NCBI GenBank assembly: GCA_002402945.1
Contig: DHGV01000092.1
Coordinates: forward strand, 1-7,085
From: Pelotomaculum sp. UBA4789
GTDB lineage: Bacteria > Bacillota > Desulfotomaculia > Desulfotomaculales > Pelotomaculaceae
DNA: 7,085 nucleotides
Direction: 5' to 3'
Shown: one piece after another, positions 1-5,181 of the stretch
How the letters are laid out: the number at the start of each line of letters is the position of its first letter
How positions within the stretch are numbered: the stretch's first letter is position 1
The notes under the pieces: model-generated
The model's input: only the letters and a program-made list of their open reading frames with translations
Databases searched by the model: none
Told to the model about the DNA's origin: nothing
Program-made: the position numbers and the translations under genes

Positions 1-11
1 ATAGCTGAGGT

Positions 12-25
12 ATGTCCCCGATCGG
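12..25 (+). repeat. Right-end fragment of a GGGGAC element
   Basis: The bases ATGTCCCCGATCGG match the right end of the complete GGGGAC element at 134-236, where ATGTCCCCGATTGG lies at 224-237. The left part of this copy would lie outside the window, or the copy is truncated. It directly precedes a REP-like block, just as the complete copy at 134-236 does, so the same two modules appear joined in the same order twice. Function unknown. Confidence 0.55.
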
Positions 26-42
26 AATGGTTGTACAAAATT

Positions 43-129
43 GGCGGGATAAATCCCGCCCTACAGGCGGATCTGCGGCCGCAGGGAATGCAGGATAAAC
101 CGACATCCGACGTCTGACGACTGAAATTG
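43..129 (-). repeat. REP-like composite repeat, copy 1
   Basis: The unit begins with GGCGGGATAAATCCCGCC (43-60), a perfect 8-bp stem with a two-base loop, followed by CTAC at 61-64. Read on the minus strand this is a GTAG head followed by a palindrome, the layout of REP elements handled by REP-associated Y1 (RAYT) transposases. A second palindrome, CTGCGGCCGCAG, lies at 73-84. The rest (85-129, ending GAAATTG) is shared with copy 2 at 241-334, apart from a 7-base gap and scattered substitutions. Unlike copy 2, this unit does not end in a plus-strand GTAG palindrome; its end abuts the GGGGAC element. The assignment to the REP class is inference, and no transposase gene is present here. Confidence 0.8.
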
Positions 130-133
130 CCAG

Positions 134-236
134 GGGGACGGTTCTTCTGGCGCATATTTCACTGTTACTTTTTTCGTTGAATGCTACCAGACAGAGGAAC
201 GGGGACACATCCTAAACCAGGAAATGTCCCCGATTG
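134..236 (+). repeat. GGGGAC structured repeat element, copy 1
   Basis: This 103-bp element aligns without gaps to 1629-1731, with 11 differences counted by eye. It contains GTTCTTCTG (141-149) and CAGAGGAAC (192-200), which form a 9-bp stem with one G-T pair around a 42-base loop. Just outside each arm is a direct GGGGAC (134-139 and 201-206). A second hairpin follows: GGGGACA (201-207) with TGTCCCC (225-231). Most differences between the copies fall in the loop, while the arms are identical. No ORF is visible in it, so it looks like a small non-autonomous repeat (MITE- or REP-like). Which enzyme would move it is not visible here. Confidence 0.8.
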
Positions 237-240
237 GATT

Positions 241-334
241 GGTGGGATGAATCCCGCCCTACAGGAGGTTCTGCGACCGCAGGGGAATGCAGGATAAGCT
301 GACGTCCGACATCTGTCGACTGGCGACAGAAATT
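241..334 (-). repeat. REP-like composite repeat, copy 2
   Basis: This unit has the same layout as 43-129. The hairpin GGTGGGATGAATCCCGCC (241-258) keeps its stem through a G-T pair, and CTAC at 259-262 gives a minus-strand GTAG head. CTGCGACCGCAG (271-282) replaces the perfect palindrome of copy 1 with a 5-bp stem. A further stem CTGTCG/CGACAG lies at 313-318 and 324-329; copy 1 lacks its second arm. The unit leads into the plus-strand GTAG palindrome at 335-356, so 241-356 is an inverted pair of REP-like sequences around a spacer, as in BIME elements. Class by analogy only. Confidence 0.8.
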
Positions 335-356
335 GTAGGTGCGGATTTATCCGCAC
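335..356 (+). repeat. REP-like GTAG-headed palindrome, plus orientation
   Basis: GTAG at 335-338 is followed directly by GTGCGGATTTATCCGCAC (339-356), a perfect 8-bp stem with a two-base loop. Head and stem architecture mirror the minus-strand units at 43-64 and 241-262, although the stem bases differ (GTGCGGAT against GGCGGGAT). Together with 241-262 it closes an inverted pair. It ends about 25 bases before the proposed dnaJ promoter, so it could also affect transcription arriving from upstream. Confidence 0.75.
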
Positions 357-381
357 AATCAAGAAAACAATATCAGTTTTA

Positions 382-411
382 TTGTAACTGAACACGATAA
401 TCGTATATAAT
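382..411 (+). promoter_or_regulatory. Probable sigma-A promoter of dnaJ
   Basis: A perfect -10 hexamer TATAAT lies at 406-411, with a weaker -35 TTGTAA at 382-387 and an 18-bp spacer. Transcription would start near 418, giving a leader of about 75 bases before dnaJ. An 11-base palindrome ACGATAATCGT (394-404) sits in the spacer against the -10 and could be an operator. I find no CIRCE element (TTAGCACTC-N9-GAGTGCTAA), so HrcA control is not supported in the visible sequence. Confidence 0.5.
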
Positions 412-438
412 ATACCGCAGAGATTGTTAATGCTTTTC

Positions 439-470
439 AGGGGGAATCACGGTTCCCCTTTGCTTTGTTT
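439..470 (+). terminator. Terminator-like hairpin in the dnaJ leader
   Basis: GGGGAA (441-446) pairs with TTCCCC (453-458) around a six-base loop, extendable by A439-T460 and a G-T pair. It is followed by the T-rich but interrupted run TTTGCTTTGTTT. The hairpin lies between the proposed promoter and the dnaJ ribosome binding site, so it may act as a leader attenuator. It may instead be the terminator of an operon upstream of the window. The imperfect T-run makes either reading moderate. Confidence 0.45.
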
Positions 471-492
471 AATCTAACAGGGTGGTGTACCG

Positions 493-1617
493 ATGGCAAA
501 ACAGGACTATTATGAGCTGCTGGGCATATCCCGCAGCGCTTCCGCAGATGACATAAAAAAAGCGTACCGCAAGCTGGCGCGCCAGTGTCATCCCGATGCA
601 AATCCCGACGATTCCACCGCGGAAGCCAGGTTTAAAGAAATAAGCGAGGCCTATATGGTTTTGAGCGACCCGGAAAAAAGGTCCAATTACGATCGCTTTG
701 GCCATGCCGGCGCTGACGGGCAGGGCTTTGGCGGTTTTGAAGGTTTTGGTGATTTCGGCGGGCTGGGAGACATTTTTGAAATGTTTTTTGGCGCCGGCGG
801 CAGGCGTCGTTCCGGGCCTGAAAAAGGATCGGACATCAGGGCAGACCTTGAATTAACACTAAAAGAGGCGGCTTTCGGCCTGGAGCGTGAACTCAAGGTG
901 CCACGCACGGAATCATGCAGCACCTGCGACGGCAGCGGGGCCGCGGCAGGAAGCAAACCGGCGGCATGCAATACATGCAACGGCGCCGGCCAGGTCCAGT
1001 ACGCCCAGAATACTCCTTTTGGCCGTATCGTCCAGACACGTACCTGCGACCGCTGCCGCGGCGCGGGCAAAATAATCGAAAAGCCCTGCCCCACCTGCCG
1101 CGGCACAGGCCAGATCAGGAAGACACGCGGCATCAAGGTCAAGGTACCGCCGGGTGTTGACAATGGATCCCGCCTCCGCGTTGCCGCTGAAGGCGAAGCA
1201 GGAACACGGGGAGGCCCCAGGGGAGACCTCTATGTCTATATTCACGTCCAGGCGCACAAGATTTTCAAAAGGGAAAGGGACGATTTGATCTGCGAAATGC
1301 CGATTTCCTTTGTCCAGGCCGCCCTGGGTGATGAACTGGAAGTACCGACCCTGGAGGGCACAGCAAAATTAAAGATTCCCGAGGGGACCCAGTCGGGCAC
1401 GGTTTTCAGGATGAAGGGAAAAGGTGTGCCCAACGTTAGCGGGCACGGGCGAGGAGACCAGCATGTCGTGGTCAAACTGGTCACCCCGACCAAACTGAGC
1501 GAGAAGCAGAAAACACTGTTGAAGGAGTTTGCCCGCCTGCTCGGTGACCAACAACAGAATTTAAATCCCCATGACAAAAGCATTTTTGAAAAAGTTAAAG
1601 ACGCCTTCATGGGCTAA
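493..1617 (+). CDS. dnaJ: Chaperone protein DnaJ (Hsp40)
   Basis: DnaJ is the cytosolic J-domain co-chaperone that delivers unfolded clients to DnaK and stimulates its ATPase. All type I domains are present in 374 residues, a normal length. The J domain covers about residues 3-70 and has the catalytic HPD at 33-35. The Gly/Phe-rich linker at about 71-110 includes the DIFEMFFG motif. The zinc-binding region has four CxxCxGxG repeats, with cysteines at 142/145, 159/162, 185/188 and 199/202. The substrate-binding C-terminal domains follow from about 210 and include the conserved HKIFKRERDDL. The ATG is preceded by AGGGTGGTG at 479-487. In many Firmicutes dnaJ follows hrcA-grpE-dnaK, but here nearly 500 bases of non-coding repeats and a candidate private promoter lie upstream. 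Whether dnaK lies further upstream cannot be seen. The identification is essentially certain. Confidence 0.98.
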   Translation: MAKQDYYELLGISRSASADDIKKAYRKLARQCHPDANPDDSTAEARFKEISEAYMVLSDPEKRSNYDRFGHAGADGQGFGGFEGFGDFGGLGDIFEMFFGAGGRRRSGPEKGSDIRADLELTLKEAAFGLERELKVPRTESCSTCDGSGAAAGSKPAACNTCNGAGQVQYAQNTPFGRIVQTRTCDRCRGAGKIIEKPCPTCRGTGQIRKTRGIKVKVPPGVDNGSRLRVAAEGEAGTRGGPRGDLYVYIHVQAHKIFKRERDDLICEMPISFVQAALGDELEVPTLEGTAKLKIPEGTQSGTVFRMKGKGVPNVSGHGRGDQHVVVKLVTPTKLSEKQKTLLKEFARLLGDQQQNLNPHDKSIFEKVKDAFMG

Positions 1618-1628
1618 AACCGTGTCAA

Positions 1629-1758
1629 GGGGACGGTTCTTCTGGCGCATATATCTCCGTTGCTTTTATCGTTTAATGATATCAGACAGAGGAACGGGGA
1701 CACATCCCAAACCAGGATATGTCCCCAATTGAACGAAACCAGGATATGTCCCGATTGG
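1629..1758 (+). repeat. GGGGAC structured repeat element, copy 2, with a tandem tail
   Basis: Positions 1629-1731 match 134-236 in the same orientation. The arms GTTCTTCTG (1636-1644) and CAGAGGAAC (1687-1695) are fully conserved, as is the GGGGACACATCC that follows. The tail is partly duplicated: AAACCAGGATATGTCCC occurs at 1709-1725 and again at 1736-1752, each followed within one or two bases by ATTG. The element starts about 11 bases after the dnaJ stop and fills most of the 173-base gap to prmA. Its hairpins could influence readthrough or mRNA stability between the two genes, but there is no T-run to support an intrinsic terminator. Confidence 0.8.
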
Positions 1759-1790
1759 ACTTTTACCTGGAATAAAAGGGGAACTATTTT

Positions 1791-2714
1791 GTGGAATGGC
1801 TGGAAATTGCAGTACGGGTTTCCGCCGAAGAGGTGGAGACGGTTTCAGATATATTAATAGAGATGGGAACTGGCGGGGTTGTAATAGAAGATCCCGCCCT
1901 TATTCTTCAATACGCCCGTGAATCTCACCCTGACGAATGGGCTGTGCCTGAAGCCGCAGTGAACGGCCGGCCCCTGGTAAAAGGCTACCTGTCCTGCGAA
2001 GAGGTGCTCTCAGACAGGATTGAAGAATTAAATAAGATCTTAGAACAGCGCGGACTTGAACCGGGATTTGAAATATATACCCGTGTCGTGGCGGAGGAAG
2101 ACTGGGCCAACGCGTGGAAAGAATATTACAGGACCACACGCGTAGGGCAGCGGCTGGTAATTAAACCGTCCTGGCTGGAGTATCAGCAGTTGGCGGGAGA
2201 CCTGGTTATTGAAATGGATCCCGGCATGGCCTTTGGCTGCGGCACCCATGCCACAACTGCCCTCTGCTTGAAGCTGCTGGAAAAACATATCCGGCCAGGC
2301 ATGACAATTTATGATATCGGCACCGGATCAGGCATCCTGGCCGCAGCAGCAGCCAAACTCGGCGCCGGCCGGGTGCTGGCGGTTGACATCGACCCAGTGG
2401 CCTGCAAGGCGGCTCAGGAGAATGCAGCAAGAAATAAGGTAAGCGATCTTGTCTGCGTGAGGCAGGGTAGCCTGGCGGAACATTTAGACAGCGGCGCCGA
2501 CCTGGTTGTAGCAAATATTATCGCGGATGTGATAGCTGATTTTGCGCCGGATGCCGCGGCTGTGCTCTCCCCCGGCGGGATTTTTATTGCTTCCGGGATT
2601 ATCCGTGACAGGCTGGATATGGTAATCGATGCTGTTGAAGCAGCCGGCTTTGCGGTTTGTGAAGTGCTGGAAGAAGGCCTGTGGGTAGCCCTGGTTTTGC
2701 AAAAGCGCAGTTGA
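1791..2714 (+). CDS. prmA: Ribosomal protein L11 methyltransferase PrmA
   Basis: PrmA uses S-adenosylmethionine to methylate amino groups of ribosomal protein L11. The 307 residues match the family length of about 300. The N-terminal L11-recognition domain covers roughly residues 1-95. The conserved linker EEDWANAWKEYYRTTR lies at 102-117, and the methyltransferase fold follows. Visible motifs are GMAFGCGTHATT (145-156), the AdoMet-binding loop DIGTGSGIL (175-183), the acidic end of the second strand VDID (198-201) and VANII (240-244) at the active site. The usual GxGTHP/ETT form is altered to GCGTHATT (Cys150, Ala154), a mild oddity. GTG is chosen as the start because AAAGGGG (1776-1782 region) lies about nine bases upstream and the encoded MEWLEI matches the family N-terminus. 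The gene commonly follows dnaJ in Firmicutes. Confidence 0.96.
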   Translation: MEWLEIAVRVSAEEVETVSDILIEMGTGGVVIEDPALILQYARESHPDEWAVPEAAVNGRPLVKGYLSCEEVLSDRIEELNKILEQRGLEPGFEIYTRVVAEEDWANAWKEYYRTTRVGQRLVIKPSWLEYQQLAGDLVIEMDPGMAFGCGTHATTALCLKLLEKHIRPGMTIYDIGTGSGILAAAAAKLGAGRVLAVDIDPVACKAAQENAARNKVSDLVCVRQGSLAEHLDSGADLVVANIIADVIADFAPDAAAVLSPGGIFIASGIIRDRLDMVIDAVEAAGFAVCEVLEEGLWVALVLQKRS

Positions 2715-2726
2715 GCTAAAAGTTAT

Positions 2727-2798
2727 TCAACAAATCAACAATTTGGTGCCAGGCACGTAAGTCAACAAAGTTTGTCAACAACTCAACAACTGGCACCA
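2727..2798 (+). repeat. TGGTGCCAG inverted repeat with TCAACAA heptamers
   Basis: TGGTGCCAG (2744-2752) is the exact inverse complement of CTGGCACCA (2790-2798), with 37 bases between. The left arm also overlaps the short palindrome GTGCCAGGCAC (2746-2756). The heptamer TCAACAA occurs five times, at 2727, 2735, 2762, 2775 and 2783, with two pairs spaced by exactly eight bases. ACAAAGTTTGT (2765-2775) is a further small palindrome in the centre. This differs from the two repeat families around dnaJ. It fills nearly all of the gap between prmA and the tautomerase gene and ends five bases before that gene's ribosome binding site. Function unknown; a repeat, a folded leader or an operator array are all possible. 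Confidence 0.65.
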
Positions 2799-2815
2799 CT
2801 AAAGGGGGCGGAAAT

Positions 2816-3019
2816 ATGCCATTTGTCAATATCAAAATAACCAAAGATGGCGTCACCACGGCACAGAAAGCGAAATTAATCGAGGGGGTCACCACGCTGC
2901 TGGCGGACCTGCTGGGCAAAAATCCGCAATCCACGGTTGTGATCATTGATGAAGTCGATACAGACAACTGGGGCATTGGGGGAGAGACTGTAACAAGCCG
3001 CAGGCATAAAGGGAAATGA
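2816..3019 (+). CDS. 4-oxalocrotonate tautomerase family protein (DmpI-like)
   Basis: This 67-residue protein belongs to the small tautomerases that use an N-terminal proline as general base. Met1 is followed by Pro2, which becomes the catalytic Pro1 after Met removal. The beta-alpha-beta core ends in VVIIDEVDTDNWGIGGETVT, where WGIGG corresponds to the FGIGG of classical 4-OT (Trp in place of Phe50). The substrate-binding arginines of classical 4-OT (Arg11, Arg39) are not evident at the matching places, and the first loop is about one residue longer. The substrate is therefore unlikely to be 2-hydroxymuconate and cannot be named. Such proteins usually form hexamers. AGGGGG (2803-2808) lies seven bases before the ATG. 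The stop codon overlaps the rsmE start (ATGA), implying coupled translation. Family certain, role unknown. Confidence 0.92.
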   Translation: MPFVNIKITKDGVTTAQKAKLIEGVTTLLADLLGKNPQSTVVIIDEVDTDNWGIGGETVTSRRHKGK

Positions 3020-3819
3020 GAGCAGATGACGCCCCCCGTTTTTTTGTGTCACCCGACCAGATAAAGGAAAGCCGGATCCGGATTACCGGCCCTGATGTCA
3101 ATCATATCGCAAGAGTCCTCCGTCTCGGGAGAGGCAGCGCCCTGACCATCCTTGACGGCAAGGGCAAATCATATGCTGCTGTGATTCAGGAGCTTGTCCG
3201 GGACGAAGTGTTTTGTGAAATTAATAAAGAGCTTCCTTTAATCCCTGCCTGCCCTGTGAAAGTTACCCTGGTGCAGGGCATTCCCAAAGGTGACAAAATG
3301 GATCTGATCATTCAAAAAGGCGCCGAGCTCGGTGTCAGCCGGGTGCTGCCGCTGATCTGCAGCCGCTCCGTGGTCAGGCTGGCCGGGGATCGGCTGCCCA
3401 GGAAGCAGGAACGCTGGCAGAGGATAGCTCTTGAAGCGGCCAAACAATGCCGCCGCCCGGATGTGCCGGAGGTGGCTGAGCCGGCAGAATTGGACGGGGT
3501 GCTGGGCAGCCTGCCGGCTAACTGCACTGCGCTCATTCCCTGGGAGGAAGAGAATAAAGTTTCATTGAAAGACTTGCTGTCTGAGGTCAGGGCAGTTGAG
3601 GAAATATATGTTTTTATCGGCCCAGAGGGAGGTTTTACTGCCGGAGAAGTCGCTGCGGCCCAGGCAGCAGGCGTCCGGCCGGTAACCCTGGGTCCGCGCA
3701 TACTCAGGACAGAGACAGCCGGCATTGCGGTGATCACAATGGTACTTTGCCGGTGGGGAGATCTCGGAGGGAAAATTAATGTCAAAGAAGAGGGTGGCAC
3801 TATACACCCTGGGCTGTAA
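3016..3819 (+). CDS. rsmE: 16S rRNA (uracil-1498-N3) methyltransferase RsmE
   Basis: RsmE is a SPOUT-class (trefoil-knot) methyltransferase that methylates U1498 of 16S rRNA in the assembled 30S subunit. The N-terminal PUA-like domain covers about residues 1-75, with RFFV (8-11) and NHIARVLRL (29-37). The catalytic knot domain carries KGDKMDLIIQKGAELGV (91-107), AAKQCRRPDVPEV (141-153), IGPEGGFT (201-208) and LGPRILRTETA (225-235), the AdoMet-binding signature. The 267 residues are slightly long for the family (about 245), mostly because of a short C-terminal tail. The ATG at 3016 keeps the conserved RFFV. It lies only a couple of bases after AAAGGGA, so initiation probably depends on termination of the overlapping tautomerase gene. 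The 3' end overlaps mtaB by 41 bases. Confidence 0.96.
   Translation: MRADDAPRFFVSPDQIKESRIRITGPDVNHIARVLRLGRGSALTILDGKGKSYAAVIQELVRDEVFCEINKELPLIPACPVKVTLVQGIPKGDKMDLIIQKGAELGVSRVLPLICSRSVVRLAGDRLPRKQERWQRIALEAAKQCRRPDVPEVAEPAELDGVLGSLPANCTALIPWEEENKVSLKDLLSEVRAVEEIYVFIGPEGGFTAGEVAAAQAAGVRPVTLGPRILRTETAGIAVITMVLCRWGDLGGKINVKEEGGTIHPGL
3766..3771 (+). promoter_or_regulatory. Ribosome binding site deciding the mtaB start inside rsmE
   Basis: GGAGGG lies seven bases before the ATG at 3779, within the rsmE coding sequence. It supports a genuine 41-base overlap between the two genes rather than a later mtaB start. Confidence 0.75.
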
Positions 3820-5116
3820 GGTCAACCAGTATGAATCATCATCCCTGGCCGGGCTTTTTAGGGAGCGTGGTTATCAAGTAGTGGACTTTGAAGGGAAAGC
3901 CGAAGTTTACATCATCAACACCTGCACTGTGACCCACCTGGCAGCCAGCAAGTCAAGGCAGCTGATTCGCCGGGCGATAAAGGCCAACCCGCAGGCTATA
4001 ATCGCGGTGACCGGCTGTTATACCCAGGTTTCTCCGGATGAAGTGCAGAAAATCGATGGCGTGGACCTGTTGGTGGGGACCAGGGACAGGGCGCGCCTGG
4101 TAGATCTTGTGGAGCAGTCGGCAAAAGGTCGCGGCGTTTTAAACGCGGTCAGTCAGTACACGCCCTTTGACGAATTTGAGGAAATGTCTGTACATTCCAT
4201 ACAAGGCCGGGCCCGGGTATTTTTAAAAATCCAGGAAGGTTGCAGCAATTACTGCACCTACTGCATTGTGCCGTATGCCAGGGGGCCGCTGCGCAGCAGG
4301 AATCCAGACAAGGTAATTACTGCCGCCAGGGAACTGGTATCATCCGGGTATGGAGAAATAGTCCTGACAGGCATCCATACCGGGGCTTACGGCCGCGATC
4401 TTGATATGGATATAAATCTGGCCGGCTTGTTGACGCGACTGTTTAAAATTCCCGGTCTCCAGCGGCTGCGCCTCAGTTCGATCGAACCGCATGACATCAC
4501 GCTCGAGCTGGTTGAAGTCATGTCAGGCTCAAAAATATTCTGCCGGCACCTGCACGTGCCGCTGCAGAGCGGTGAAGACGAAATTCTCCGGCAAATGGGG
4601 CGAAAATACACCGCTTGGGAATATTTCCGGCTGACCGAAGTTTTGCGAGAGAACATTCCCGGCCTTAGTTTAACCACTGATGTGATGGTCGGCTTCCCGG
4701 GCGAAACCGCTGATCACTTTCTGAGCACTTACAGCCTGGTGAAAAAAATAGCGTTCAGCGGCCTGCATGTTTTTAAATATTCACCGCGCCGGGGGACTCC
4801 CGCCGCAGGTTATTGCCAGCAGGTTGAACCCGGTCTGAAAGACGAGCGCAGCCGCAAGCTGATCCAGCTGGGCAGGAAAATGTCGGCTGATTATGCCGCG
4901 TCCCACCTCGGCCGGGAGTTAAGTGTCCTGGTGGAACAGCGCGTTCATGGTGATGAGGTCCTTTTCGAAGGACACACTGATAACTACCTCAAGGTTGTTT
5001 TCCCCGGGCGTGAAGGCCTGCTGGGGAAGATTGTCCCGGTAAGGGCTGAAAGCCTGAAGGGGCCTGTCATTGAAGGTAAAATTATTGATCTGCAAAGAGA
5101 AGGAATTGACAGGTAA
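3779..5116 (+). CDS. mtaB: tRNA t6A37 methylthiotransferase MtaB (radical SAM)
   Basis: MtaB converts t6A at position 37 of tRNAs reading ANN codons to ms2t6A, using two iron-sulfur clusters and S-adenosylmethionine. The 445 residues contain the three expected domains. The N-terminal UPF0004 domain has cluster-binding Cys13 (TLGCKVNQYES), Cys49 (NTCTVTH) and Cys80 (VTGCYTQ). The radical SAM domain has CSNYCTYC, with Cys155, Cys159 and Cys162. A C-terminal TRAM RNA-binding domain spans about 377-440. TLGCKVNQ identifies the MtaB subgroup, while the i6A enzyme MiaB has a TFGCQMN-like start. The start at 3779 has a well-placed GGAGGG and overlaps rsmE, so the two are very probably cotranscribed; both act on translation RNAs. 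Identification is strong. Confidence 0.96.
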   Translation: MSKKRVALYTLGCKVNQYESSSLAGLFRERGYQVVDFEGKAEVYIINTCTVTHLAASKSRQLIRRAIKANPQAIIAVTGCYTQVSPDEVQKIDGVDLLVGTRDRARLVDLVEQSAKGRGVLNAVSQYTPFDEFEEMSVHSIQGRARVFLKIQEGCSNYCTYCIVPYARGPLRSRNPDKVITAARELVSSGYGEIVLTGIHTGAYGRDLDMDINLAGLLTRLFKIPGLQRLRLSSIEPHDITLELVEVMSGSKIFCRHLHVPLQSGEDEILRQMGRKYTAWEYFRLTEVLRENIPGLSLTTDVMVGFPGETADHFLSTYSLVKKIAFSGLHVFKYSPRRGTPAAGYCQQVEPGLKDERSRKLIQLGRKMSADYAASHLGRELSVLVEQRVHGDEVLFEGHTDNYLKVVFPGREGLLGKIVPVRAESLKGPVIEGKIIDLQREGIDR

Positions 5117-5181
5117 ATGTTGAATCACTGCAGTAATCAATAATATTCTTATTTAGAAACTTATTCAGGGAGGCGGAGAAT

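Noticed and set aside
1..360. CRISPR array
   Set aside because: The repeats are few, long, imperfect and mosaic, with no constant repeat length or regular unique spacers.
165..395. 76-residue minus-strand frame in the repeat region
   Set aside because: It is a translation across palindromic repeats, with no homology-like features.
687..1163. Long open frames opposite dnaJ (also 913-1257 and 1242-1610, minus strand)
   Set aside because: They are shadows of dnaJ codon bias: low-complexity Pro/Ser/Ala-rich products, no ribosome binding sites, no recognisable family.
1660..1857. 65-residue frame between dnaJ and prmA
   Set aside because: It is mostly translation of the GGGGAC repeat and overlaps prmA out of frame; no ribosome binding site.
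3312..3800. 162-residue frame opposite rsmE
   Set aside because: It is antisense to a clear rsmE, Ser/Thr/Pro-rich, with no family motif and no ribosome binding site.
5106..5111. TTGACA at the mtaB stop as a promoter for the HIT gene
   Set aside because: There is no -10 hexamer at 16-19 bases; the nearest TAATAT (5141-5146) is 29 bases away. The TTGAAT at 5120 is only 15 bases from it.
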